Assembly: GCA_964449175.1 (NCBI GenBank)
Contig: CAYUYH010000033.1
Coordinates: 1-14,942, forward strand
Length of the DNA: 14,942 nt
Direction of reading: 5' to 3'
Origin: CAYUYH01 sp964449175
Lineage (GTDB): Bacteria; Planctomycetota; Phycisphaerae; SM23-33
Position numbers and translations under genes: made by a program. Below, piece by piece: positions 1 to 6,360 of this stretch (position 1 is the first letter of the stretch; each line of letters opens with the position of its first letter). The notes under the pieces were generated by a model. The model did no database searches. It saw only the letters and a list, made by a program, of their open reading frames with translations, and was not told the origin of the DNA.

Positions 1-1389
1 GCGCAGTTGGGGCCCGACGGGCAGGCCCGTCGCAGCCGTCCGGGCGAGCAGGTTGTTGTAGCAGCACGCGGCATTGACCGCGGCGGGTCGGGCGAGCGAC
101 GAGTCGGCGTGCTCGGCTGCCAGCCTGGCGAACAGGCGGGCGGCGGTCAGGTTGGCGCCGGACTGCGCCTTGATCGTCGCCAGGCGCCAGACGGCCAACG
201 GACGAATCGCCGCCGACAGGTCGTCGTCGCGGGCGAGGATCTTCTCCAGCAGCAGCGCCGGGGGCGGCGCGGCGGCAGTCTCGTCGCGCCGCTCCTGCGC
301 CGCGGTGGCCAGGGCCAACAGGACCACGGAATTCAGCTCGTCGTAGTCGTTCGCCCCCTCGTACGCCTCGGCGACGATGCGAAGGAATCTGTCGTCCAGC
401 TCTTCCAGCGGGCGGCTAAGCGCGTATTGCGCGATGGCTGACTGTGCCTGCTGGAGGTGCTCGCGGCGGCTGCTCGCGTCGCCGGCGGCCTCGGCTGCGG
501 TGAGATGGAGCCGCTGGGGCAGCAGGGCGGACCGCAGTGCGGCGCCGTCAGCCGCCTGAGTGAACGAGCGGACGGCTTCGGTCGCGCGGGCGAACTCCGC
601 AGCCGCGGCGCCTTGGCGGCGCGAGGCGTCAACCGCACGGTCGATGGCGTTGCGCGCGAGCTGATAGAGCGCCTCGACGCGGACGGCGTCGTCCGCCTGC
701 CGGGCGGCGGCCTGGAGGGATGCGTCGGCCTGGTCGTGCCGGCCCAGCTCGCGCAGCGCGACGCCGCAGACCAGCAGCGACCAGTTCTTCACGCCGCTGT
801 CGGCCTGGCCTTCGGCGAAGGGGCGGGCGAGCTGCTCGGCCCGGGCGAAGGCGGCGGTCGACTCCTCACCGGAGCAGGCCAGCCCGCGATAAAGGGCAAC
901 CCACGCGGCCTTGTAGGCGGCCGTGCGGCGTAGGTCCTCCAGGTCGGCCACCACCGTGACGAGCTTGTGGTAGTCGCCCCGCCAGACCACCAGCGTCGAG
1001 TCGGCCTCGCGGAGCAGTGCGTCCAGGCGTTGCGACGCCGAGGCCGTCAGGCCCGCCAGCGCCTGGCGGTCGGCCTGGTCGCCGCAAAGCTGCATCAGCC
1101 GCGTGGCGTACGGCGCCGAGCGAAGCAGGCCGTCCACCTCGGCGGCCTTCAGCTCCAGCCGGGCCCGTCGCAGGAGACCATCGTCGCTGACGTCCGGCGC
1201 CGTGGACAACTTGGACAGCATCTCCTCGAGATCGGCTGAGACCGCGGCGAGGATCTTCTCGCGGTCGAGCGGGTCGCCGCACTCGGCTGCCTGGGCGATG
1301 CGGCGGTCGATGTCCGTCTCGGCGGCAGGGTTGGCTGAGGCCGTCGCGCCAACGAGCAGGAGAATGGCGATCAGGCGGGCAAACTGCAC
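1..1389 (-). CDS. Secreted alpha-helical (TPR-like) protein, 3' end missing
   Basis: A continuous reading frame of 463 codons runs from a GTG at 1389 to the left edge without a stop, so the C-terminus lies outside the window. The start is set by GGAGGA six bases upstream. Residues 1-19 form a signal peptide: a short basic start, the hydrophobic run LIAILLLVGA, then an A-S-A type cleavage site before NPAAET. The rest is Ala/Leu/Arg/Glu-rich and looks entirely helical, with repeated A-x-x-Y/L-x-x-A patterns like TPR or other helical repeats; I could not match a named family. It is the last visible gene of the vWA-ExbB-ExbD-ExbD operon, 22 nt after the second ExbD, so it probably acts in the periplasm with that complex. 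Confidence is high that it is coding and low on function. Confidence 0.8.
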   Translation of the reverse strand, partial: MQFARLIAILLLVGATASANPAAETDIDRRIAQAAECGDPLDREKILAAVSADLEEMLSKLSTAPDVSDDGLLRRARLELKAAEVDGLLRSAPYATRLMQLCGDQADRQALAGLTASASQRLDALLREADSTLVVWRGDYHKLVTVVADLEDLRRTAAYKAAWVALYRGLACSGEESTAAFARAEQLARPFAEGQADSGVKNWSLLVCGVALRELGRHDQADASLQAAARQADDAVRVEALYQLARNAIDRAVDASRRQGAAAAEFARATEAVRSFTQAADGAALRSALLPQRLHLTAAEAAGDASSRREHLQQAQSAIAQYALSRPLEELDDRFLRIVAEAYEGANDYDELNSVVLLALATAAQERRDETAAAPPPALLLEKILARDDDLSAAIRPLAVWRLATIKAQSGANLTAARLFARLAAEHADSSLARPAAVNAACCYNNLLARTAATGLPVGPQLR

Positions 1390-1395
1390 TTGCGG

Positions 1396-1401
1396 TCCTC
1401 C
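1396..1401 (-). promoter_or_regulatory. Ribosome binding site fixing a GTG start
   Basis: Reads GGAGGA on the minus strand, six bases before the GTG at 1389. No ATG lies nearby in this frame, and the signal peptide begins exactly here, so this site decides the start of the secreted helical protein. Confidence 0.65.
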
Positions 1402-1411
1402 GGCGCCGCCG

Positions 1412-1900
1412 TCAGGTCGGCGAGGCGATGCCCACTGTCCTGAACCCGGCCCGCTGGGCCTGGTTGTCGGCCTCCACGACGTATTGCCATGGCACGTCCC
1501 ACCGCGGCTGGATGGCCACCGGCACCTGGTCGCTGCCGTAGGCGCGACGCAGCGAGGCGAGCTTGGCGAAAAGCTCGTCCGGGCCCGCGAACGACTCGCC
1601 CGTGGCGAGCCGGTAGACCGCCCCGCCGTCGCCGTCCGCCGGCAGGATGGCGATGCGGATCGGCTTGATGATGTTGCGGTCGAGTGTCACCGCGTCCATT
1701 CGCTGCGGCAGGGCGCCGGCGATCTGTCCCTCGGCCTGGCGGAAGGTCGTGGCCAGCAGGAAGAACAGCAGCAGCAGGAAGGTCACGTCTATCATCGGCG
1801 TCAGCGGCGGCTGCATCTTGCAGGGCGGCTCGCCCGGCCGGCCCCGTCGGCTGAGCCGCCTGCCAACGCCGCCCAGGATGCCGCCCACAGCCGTTCTCAT
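1412..1900 (-). CDS. exbD: ExbD/TolR family biopolymer transport protein (second copy)
   Basis: 162 aa. ExbD/TolR proteins are single-span inner-membrane subunits that, with ExbB/TolQ, use the proton gradient to move a partner protein. Here a basic cytoplasmic N-terminus (about 1-30) leads into PPLTPMIDVTFLLLLFFLLA at 31-50. That is the family's transmembrane segment, with the essential proton-carrying aspartate (D38) in the usual TPMID context. The remaining ~110 residues would be the periplasmic domain. Its start overlaps the stop of the upstream exbD by four bases (ATGA), implying translational coupling and a 1:1 or heteromeric role. The periplasmic halves of the two copies differ clearly, so this is not a recent duplication. 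ExbD and TolR cannot be told apart from sequence alone; no tolA, tolB or pal is present. Confidence 0.93.
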   Translation of the reverse strand: MRTAVGGILGGVGRRLSRRGRPGEPPCKMQPPLTPMIDVTFLLLLFFLLATTFRQAEGQIAGALPQRMDAVTLDRNIIKPIRIAILPADGDGGAVYRLATGESFAGPDELFAKLASLRRAYGSDQVPVAIQPRWDVPWQYVVEADNQAQRAGFRTVGIASPT

Positions 1901-2403
1901 GACCCGCCGCCCTCCAGAAGGGCCGTGATGTTCACCTTCGTCACGCCGGCGTCCATCGCGGCGTCCATCGCCGGCTGGACGTGCCCGAACTGAACGCGCC
2001 TGTCGGCGCGGATTTCCACGGAGACCTTGCCGTCGGGCGACTCGGCCCGTCGTGCGGCGATGATGGCTGTCAGCGTGTCGACGTCGCCGATCTCGATGAG
2101 TCGGCCGTCCACCTTGTACGCGCTCGCCTGGCCGAGCTGGCCGGCGGCGACCAGGCCTTCCGGCGGCTCGGCGGAGATGACGTTCACGATGACTCGGCTG
2201 GACTGTCTGACGTCGCCCGGCAGGGCTTGGCTGGCGCGCGGGTCGGGCAGTTCGAGGCGGGCGAGTGAGTCGGAGGCCATCTGGCTGGCGAGGATGAAGA
2301 AGATGATCAGCAGGAACGTGCAGTCGATCAGCGGGGTCATGTTAAACGACACGCCGCCTGTCCCGCTTCGCCTCCGCCAGAAGTTGCCTGTCAAGCCGGC
2401 CAT
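1897..2403 (-). CDS. exbD: ExbD/TolR family biopolymer transport protein (first copy)
   Basis: 168 aa. The N-terminal segment contains FNMTPLIDCTFLLIIFFILA (20-39), the ExbD transmembrane helix with its conserved aspartate D27. The periplasmic part ends with a pattern typical of ExbD: KVSVEIRADRRVQFGHVQ, then a helix of the type that reads 'M-D-A-A-x-x-A-G' and a short beta strand (VNITAL). A GAGG lies about ten bases before the ATG. It sits 25 nt after exbB and overlaps the next exbD by ATGA. It probably builds the proton channel around the ExbB-like protein together with the second ExbD. ExbB/ExbD/ExbD sets without TonB nearby are common in Planctomycetota (family knowledge); the partner here is probably the vWA protein at the operon's start. 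Confidence 0.93.
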   Translation of the reverse strand: MAGLTGNFWRRRSGTGGVSFNMTPLIDCTFLLIIFFILASQMASDSLARLELPDPRASQALPGDVRQSSRVIVNVISAEPPEGLVAAGQLGQASAYKVDGRLIEIGDVDTLTAIIAARRAESPDGKVSVEIRADRRVQFGHVQPAMDAAMDAGVTKVNITALLEGGGS

Positions 2404-2428
2404 GGTCGGCGATACCTCGCGCGGGAGT

Positions 2429-3136
2429 CTACCGGCTCGCCGCCTTCACTGCCTCTCTGCCCGCAGGTGCGTATGTTCCCTTCTGACTGGGCCGGGTGGC
2501 GCCGCGTGGTCGCGGCGGCTTGGCCAGTGAGATCATCTCCTGGCAGAGGATCAGCGCCTCGTTTGAGAGCATGTCGATGCGGTTTCGCAGCGTGGCGTAG
2601 GCAGCCAGGGCGGGTATCGCGATCGTCAGGCCTTCCAGCGTGGTGACCAGCGCCGTGCCGATCGCACCGGCCAAGGCCCCGGGGTGCGGTATGCCGCCCT
2701 GCTGCATGATCGTGAAGAACGCCAGGATCATCCCCCACACCGTGCCGAGCAGGCCCATCATGGGGCTGACGTTGCCGATCAGGTTCAGCCACTCCACCTG
2801 CCGCAGCAGGCGGGCGGCCTCCTGTCCGCCGGCCTCCTCCATCGCCCGCTCCATCGCCCCGTAGCCGCGGGCCGAACGCGACAGCGCCGCGGCGAGCATC
2901 CGGGCGAACAGTCCCATCTCGCCGGCGGCCAGGTGCTGGGCGTGCTCGTGCTGCTGGCGCGACAGCAGCTCGCGCGCTCGCTCAGCCAGGCTGCGTGAGA
3001 TCAGCGTCGCGCGACGGATGGCGACGAATTGGCGGATGATGACCGCCAGCGTCACGACGCTGAGCAGCCACAGCGCCCAGCCGATCGGGCCGCACTTGAC
3101 GAACAGTATGTTGAAGTAGCTGACGCCTTCGGGCAT
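2429..3136 (-). CDS. exbB: MotA/TolQ/ExbB family proton channel protein
   Basis: 235 aa, about the usual size for ExbB/TolQ. Three membrane segments are visible, at about residues 17-37, 118-145 and 157-182. The family hallmark NVSPMMGLLGTVWGMILAF starts at residue 122 and is followed by a Gly/Ala/Thr-rich third helix (GAIGTALVTTLEGLTIAIP) that lines the proton path in ExbB pentamers. A helical cytoplasmic region rich in Arg/Glu/Gln separates helices 1 and 2, and the C-terminus is basic. The gene is 26 nt after the vWA gene and 25 nt before the first exbD, all on one strand, so it should form the stator of an ion-driven complex with the two ExbDs. ExbB, TolQ and MotA roles are not separable from sequence alone; context favours ExbB-like. 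Confidence 0.94.
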   Translation of the reverse strand: MPEGVSYFNILFVKCGPIGWALWLLSVVTLAVIIRQFVAIRRATLISRSLAERARELLSRQQHEHAQHLAAGEMGLFARMLAAALSRSARGYGAMERAMEEAGGQEAARLLRQVEWLNLIGNVSPMMGLLGTVWGMILAFFTIMQQGGIPHPGALAGAIGTALVTTLEGLTIAIPALAAYATLRNRIDMLSNEALILCQEMISLAKPPRPRGATRPSQKGTYAPAGREAVKAASR

Positions 3137-3162
3137 TGGCTGTCGATTCTCCGCTCAGTCGG

Positions 3163-4071
3163 TCAGGGCCCTCGCTCGCCGCCGACCCGGCGGCTCAGCC
3201 CGCCGGTGCATACGGCGATCCGCCGCAGCAGCGCGCGGGCCTCGGCGTCGGCCGCGGCACAGCAGTAAGTGTTGATCCGCACCTGCTTGTCGGCGTTGCG
3301 GCGCCGGACCATGTTCAGCACGGCCTGGCCGTCGGGGAAGGCCCCGTCGCTCAGCAGGTATATCAGCTTGCCGCCTCCGTCGGCGGCGGCCAGCACGTCG
3401 AACGCCCGTCGCAGCGCGGGGATCGGGTCGCTCTGGAAGCCCGCCCGCGCCGAGGCCAGGAAGTCCGCCGCCGCCAGCTTGTTGGCCTCGGTCGGCGGCA
3501 CGAGGCGGCGCGGGGAATGCTCGATCGCCCGCCCCTCGGCGAACAGGATGACGTGGAAGTCCTGCGCCTCGCTCAGGCGCCCTATCGACGCGAGCACGGC
3601 CCGGCGGACGTCCTCGAAGTTGTCGATCATCGAGCCGGAGCGGTCGATGACGTAGACGACATGGCTGGCGTTGCCGCCGGCGCCGAGCAGGCTGCTGCGC
3701 GGCGCGCTGTAGACGCCCGCGGCCGGGGCGAGTTCGGCCATAGCGCCGGCTGCCGGCGACAGGGCGACCAGCTCGGCGCCGCCCCTGCCGGCCGGGACAG
3801 ACCGCAGGGGATCGCTGCGCCGGGCGACGTCACTCATTGCGGGGCGCGCCGGACGACCGGCGGACCTGCGCGGGCGGGCGGAGGCGATCCTCCTTACCGG
3901 CTCGGCCGAGATGAGTTGCCCGGCGGCGCTGACCTGTCGCGGGCGGGACGCCGCCGCGGTCAGCACGGCCGCAGCCGCCACGGCCGCCAACGCCCCGTGA
4001 ACCGCCAGACTCACCGCCCATGGCAACAGCCGGCGCCATCGACCGGCGCGCTGAGCGGTTGGATGACTCAT
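3163..4071 (-). CDS. Membrane-anchored von Willebrand A domain protein with TonB-like anchor
   Basis: 302 aa from the ATG at 4071, chosen because AGAAGG lies eight bases upstream and the membrane anchor follows at once; the open frame extends further upstream but through a promoter region. A short basic cytoplasmic tail precedes one membrane helix (about 16-41). This helix contains S21-LAV-H25, the same S-x3-H spacing TonB uses to engage ExbB/ExbD. A Pro/Ala/Arg-rich linker (about 42-130) leads to a vWA domain (about 135-300). The MIDAS metal site is visible as D143-R-S145-G-S147, with the later SDG motif at 241-243. Such domains bind partners through a divalent metal. The gene leads the exbB-exbD-exbD operon. 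The topology suggests a periplasmic vWA domain moved by the motor; that is inference. The vWA call is firm. Confidence 0.88.
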   Translation of the reverse strand: MSHPTAQRAGRWRRLLPWAVSLAVHGALAAVAAAAVLTAAASRPRQVSAAGQLISAEPVRRIASARPRRSAGRPARPAMSDVARRSDPLRSVPAGRGGAELVALSPAAGAMAELAPAAGVYSAPRSSLLGAGGNASHVVYVIDRSGSMIDNFEDVRRAVLASIGRLSEAQDFHVILFAEGRAIEHSPRRLVPPTEANKLAAADFLASARAGFQSDPIPALRRAFDVLAAADGGGKLIYLLSDGAFPDGQAVLNMVRRRNADKQVRINTYCCAAADAEARALLRRIAVCTGGLSRRVGGERGP

Positions 4072-4079
4072 GGTCAGAT

Positions 4080-4085
4080 CCTTCT
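4080..4085 (-). promoter_or_regulatory. Ribosome binding site for the vWA gene
   Basis: AGAAGG on the minus strand, eight bases before the ATG at 4071. It supports this internal start over the upstream ATG at 4329 in the same frame. Confidence 0.55.
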
Positions 4086-4186
4086 CACCATACCTGGCCG
4101 GATTCCACCGGCTTGCCCTCGCTGTCGCCTGCGGAACAATTGAGATGAGGCGTCTGGCGGCCGGCTCGCGTGGCCGGCTGGGACGT

Positions 4187-4215
4187 ATCGTAGCTGCGAC
4201 CGCCGACAGCGACAA
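4187..4215 (-). promoter_or_regulatory. Candidate sigma-70 promoter for the vWA-exbB-exbD operon
   Basis: On the minus strand TTGTCG is followed after 17 nt by TACGAT, each matching four of six consensus bases at ideal spacing. It would give a leader of roughly 110 nt before the vWA start. The long leader and modest matches keep confidence low. It is the only reasonable pair seen in the 270-nt gap upstream of the operon. Confidence 0.4.
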
Positions 4216-4285
4216 CCGAAAAACCCCGCCGCCGTGGTAAACGCCCCGCCGACGACGGCCGAAGATGTCGCTGACGGCAAAACCG

Positions 4286-4314
4286 TTGGCAACGTTGAGG
4301 GCTTCGGAGATAAT
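4286..4314 (+). promoter_or_regulatory. Sigma-70-like promoter for the tRNA-Leu pair
   Basis: TTGGCA at 4286-4291, a 17-nt spacer, then GATAAT at 4309-4314. Both boxes match five of six consensus bases. The expected transcription start is around 4321, about 20 nt before the first tRNA. Strong boxes in a GC-rich background directly upstream of tRNAs make this one of the better promoter calls in the window. Confidence 0.65.
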
Positions 4315-4341
4315 CCCAACCGTTGCCACGGATGCGAGTTC

Positions 4342-4423
4342 GCGAGGGTGGCGGAATTGGCAGACGCGCCAGGTTTAGGTCCTGGTCCCGAAAGGGGTGT
4401 GGGTTCGAATCCCGCCCCTCGCA
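4342..4423 (+). tRNA. tRNA-Leu (anticodon TAG)
   Basis: An 82-nt class II tRNA. The acceptor stem GCGAGGG pairs perfectly with CCCTCGC at 4416-4422, with discriminator A at 4423. The anticodon stem CCAGG/CCTGG encloses loop TTTAGGT, placing TAG at the anticodon (reads CUN leucine codons). A long variable arm (TCCC-GAAA-GGGG) is typical of leucine tRNAs. The T arm is GTGGG-TTCGAAT-CCCGC. The 3' CCA is not encoded, so it must be added by CCA-adding enzyme. Confidence 0.97.
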
Positions 4424-4435
4424 ATGAAGCCGGCA

Positions 4436-4521
4436 GGCCCGGTGGCGGAACTGGAAGACGCAAGGGACTTAAAATCCCTAGCCCCTTTGTGGGCGTGCAG
4501 GTTCGAATCCTGCTCGGGCCA
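4436..4521 (+). tRNA. tRNA-Leu (anticodon TAA)
   Basis: An 86-nt class II tRNA. The acceptor stem GGCCCGG pairs with TCGGGCC (one G-T pair), with discriminator A at 4521. The anticodon stem AGGGA/TCCCT encloses CTTAAAA, giving anticodon TAA (reads UUA/UUG). The variable arm GCCC-CTTTGT-GGGC and T arm GCAGG-TTCGAAT-CCTGC are intact. CCA is not encoded. It follows the first tRNA-Leu after only 12 nt with no promoter between, so the two are probably processed from one transcript. Confidence 0.97.
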
Positions 4522-4593
4522 CTCATCTTCGCGGTTGTTACAGGACCGGACATGCTCTAGTCTTGTGGGTAGGCTCTTGGCAACTGAACCGCG

Positions 4594-5121
4594 GTGAACG
4601 TGAAGATCAACGGATATCTCGCATCGCTCCGCAAACAAGATCCAGCATTTGACAAGTGGTTCAAGGAATACTGGCTGGCTTGGACGCCTCCCAAAAGGAA
4701 GGTCCGGGTCTTCCTGGATCGAAACCTGCCTCAGGAACTGAGGATTGCCCTGGCAAACTACCGGAAGTTCCGCGCGTTCGAAGAGGTTTCAAGGAGCAGC
4801 AGGCCCGACGAAGACATCTACGGGGCTTGTTGCCAGGAGAATTACCTTCTTATGACGTTGGACAACGGGTTCTGGAATGACCGCCGCTTCCCGTTAGCTC
4901 GATCGCCAGGAATTATCCTTTTTGCCTCCCATGCCAAGTCCACGGCCAACGAGTACCTGGAAGCCTTGGACCTTTTCCTCGGTGAGTGTGACCTGATTGG
5001 GGGGATCAAGCGGTTCCCGGACTACGCCAAGGGGATGAAGTTCAAGATCAGCTTGCGAGGGTTCGTGCTCAAGTTCACCACGTACGAGGCAAAGCGGGAA
5101 GTCATTCGCCTTGAGTATTAG
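4594..5121 (+). CDS. PIN-like (DUF5615/Mut7-C type) putative nuclease, orphan
   Basis: 175 aa starting at GTG 4594, the first possible start after an in-frame stop at 4585; no clear ribosome binding site is seen. The centre (about 36-112) looks like the DUF5615/Mut7-C PIN-like fold: VRVFLDRNLP, where D42 sits in the slot of the usual LDENLP, then SRPDEDIYGACCQENYLLMTLD with acidic residues D72/E73 and D90, then GIILF. These acidic positions would hold the metal of a ribonuclease-like site. A ~35-residue N-terminal helical part and a ~60-residue basic C-terminal extension go beyond the usual ~110-120 aa. Family members are often toxins paired with a small DUF433 protein; none is next to it here. 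Counted lines are 50-55% GC, well below the neighbours, which suggests transfer beside the tRNA-Leu genes. Confidence 0.7.
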   Translation: MNVKINGYLASLRKQDPAFDKWFKEYWLAWTPPKRKVRVFLDRNLPQELRIALANYRKFRAFEEVSRSSRPDEDIYGACCQENYLLMTLDNGFWNDRRFPLARSPGIILFASHAKSTANEYLEALDLFLGECDLIGGIKRFPDYAKGMKFKISLRGFVLKFTTYEAKREVIRLEY

Positions 5122-5205
5122 GCATGGTAGCACTCGACCGGCGCACGCGTCTCTTGATCGCCTACGTCCGAACCGCATCGAGTCCGTCCCATTCATGGCG
5201 CCAAA

Positions 5206-6360
5206 TCACCGCTTCGCCGGCCAGATATCCGCCGGCCAGTCGTAGCTGCCGGGCTTCATGGTGACCGCGGGGCCGTCCTGGCCGCAGACCTTCAGCGATG
5301 CGACGCCCGGGGCGAGCTCTCGGAGCACGGTCAGCCGAGTCCAGCCCAGCCGCCGCACCAGCGCCCAGGCGGTCGCGCCGCCCTCCACGCAGACGTGGCT
5401 CACGGCCCGGCGGTCCAGGATCGCGGCTGCGACTTCCGCCAGGTGCGCGGTGAGCATCTGTGGCGAGACGGCGCGGTCTTCGGCGTGCCCGATGGATACC
5501 ATCGCCATCGCCCCGCCGGCCAAGGCGTCGCAGGTGGCCTGGGCCCAGCGTCCGATCGCCTCCGCGGCGGGCGCGGCGGCCGAGAGAACATCGGCCGGCA
5601 TGGGCAGCACGGTCACTCCGCGTGCGCGGGCCAGCTCAGCCGTCTTGCGTGCGTACGGCGGGCTCGAGCCGCAGACCAACAGCCGCCCGCCCGATAGCGG
5701 CGCCTCAGCCGCGCCGGCCGCTGCGGGACTATGCCCGCGGGCGGCTAGGACGGCGGCGAAGAACTCCGCACCGCCCACCGGCAGCGTGCGCGAGTCGACT
5801 TGGCCAGCCCACTTAGCCAGGTCGGCGGTCGTCTCGGCCTGGCCGACGAAGATGCCACGCGCGGGGACGACCCGGCCTTGGCGGAGCACGGCCAGTTCCA
5901 GCTCGTCGCTCGGGCCGAGCAGGCCCAGCACGTCGCTGGTGGCCGCTGGATAGTCGGTGTCGGCGGCAAAGCCGGTCTCGTCCAGCGGCCGGCCCTGGAC
6001 GTAGTAGCGGCCGTCGCGGATGACGCGGCCCAGCGACGGATTGGTCGGGACGAGCAGCGCGCGGTCCAGGCGGAGGGCGGGCAAGGCGGCGGCAATCTCG
6101 GCGATGACGGGCCCGCGAAGGACCGAGTCCACCTTCTTGTAGACCCACTCGGCCGCGGCGCGGACGGCGGCGGCGGCAGCGGCGGCAGCGCGGGCGGCCT
6201 GGTCCGGCGGCAGCGGGCGGCTGTCGGTGTTGAGGATCACCACGTCGGCGGGGCTGGCCAGCAGCTCGCCCGTCTGCACCTCGGCGGCTAGGCCGAACCG
6301 CAGAGCGACGGCCCCCAGCTCGGCCGCCCCGGTCAGATCGTCGGCGATGATGGCTATCAT
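5206..6360 (-). CDS. dtnK: Four-carbon acid sugar kinase (DUF1537 family; D-threonate/D-erythronate kinase-like)
   Basis: 384 aa. The DUF1537 family phosphorylates four-carbon sugar acids at O4 using ATP. The N-terminal sugar-acid-binding half opens with IIADDLTGAAE (residues 4-14) and includes YKKVDSVLRG (74-83) and a 'PTNPSLGRVIRDGRYYVQG' block. The C-terminal nucleotide-binding half has VEGGATAWAL (325-334), PGV and TMKPGSYD (367-374), the usual family markers. An alanine run (57-70) is probably lineage noise. The ATG overlaps the stop of the pdxA-like gene (ATGA), so the two are translated together. In the characterised D-threonate pathway, DtnK product is the substrate of PdxA2, matching this pair. 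Whether the substrate is D-threonate, D-erythronate or another acid cannot be read from the sequence; the gene symbol is by family. Confidence 0.88.
   Translation of the reverse strand: MIAIIADDLTGAAELGAVALRFGLAAEVQTGELLASPADVVILNTDSRPLPPDQAARAAAAAAAAVRAAAEWVYKKVDSVLRGPVIAEIAAALPALRLDRALLVPTNPSLGRVIRDGRYYVQGRPLDETGFAADTDYPAATSDVLGLLGPSDELELAVLRQGRVVPARGIFVGQAETTADLAKWAGQVDSRTLPVGGAEFFAAVLAARGHSPAAAGAAEAPLSGGRLLVCGSSPPYARKTAELARARGVTVLPMPADVLSAAAPAAEAIGRWAQATCDALAGGAMAMVSIGHAEDRAVSPQMLTAHLAEVAAAILDRRAVSHVCVEGGATAWALVRRLGWTRLTVLRELAPGVASLKVCGQDGPAVTMKPGSYDWPADIWPAKR

Noticed and set aside
457..933. Plus-strand open frames opposite the secreted helical protein and the ExbB/D genes
   Set aside because: Arg/Gly/Ala-rich with no domain signs. 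They are shadows of the minus-strand genes.
4072..4329. N-terminal extension of the vWA protein to an ATG at 4329
   Set aside because: The extension runs through the shared promoter region, shows no recognisable sequence, and lacks a ribosome binding site as good as the one before 4071.
4234..4638. Small open frames across the tRNA genes on both strands, with peptides such as GGIRTHTPFG or RVAELADAPG
   Set aside because: These are the familiar false proteins produced by translating tRNA-Leu sequences.
4424..5205. Attachment-site duplication flanking the PIN-like gene
   Set aside because: The only repeated stretch is the shared T-loop GGTTCGAATCC of the two tRNAs. No copy of a tRNA 3' end is found after the gene.
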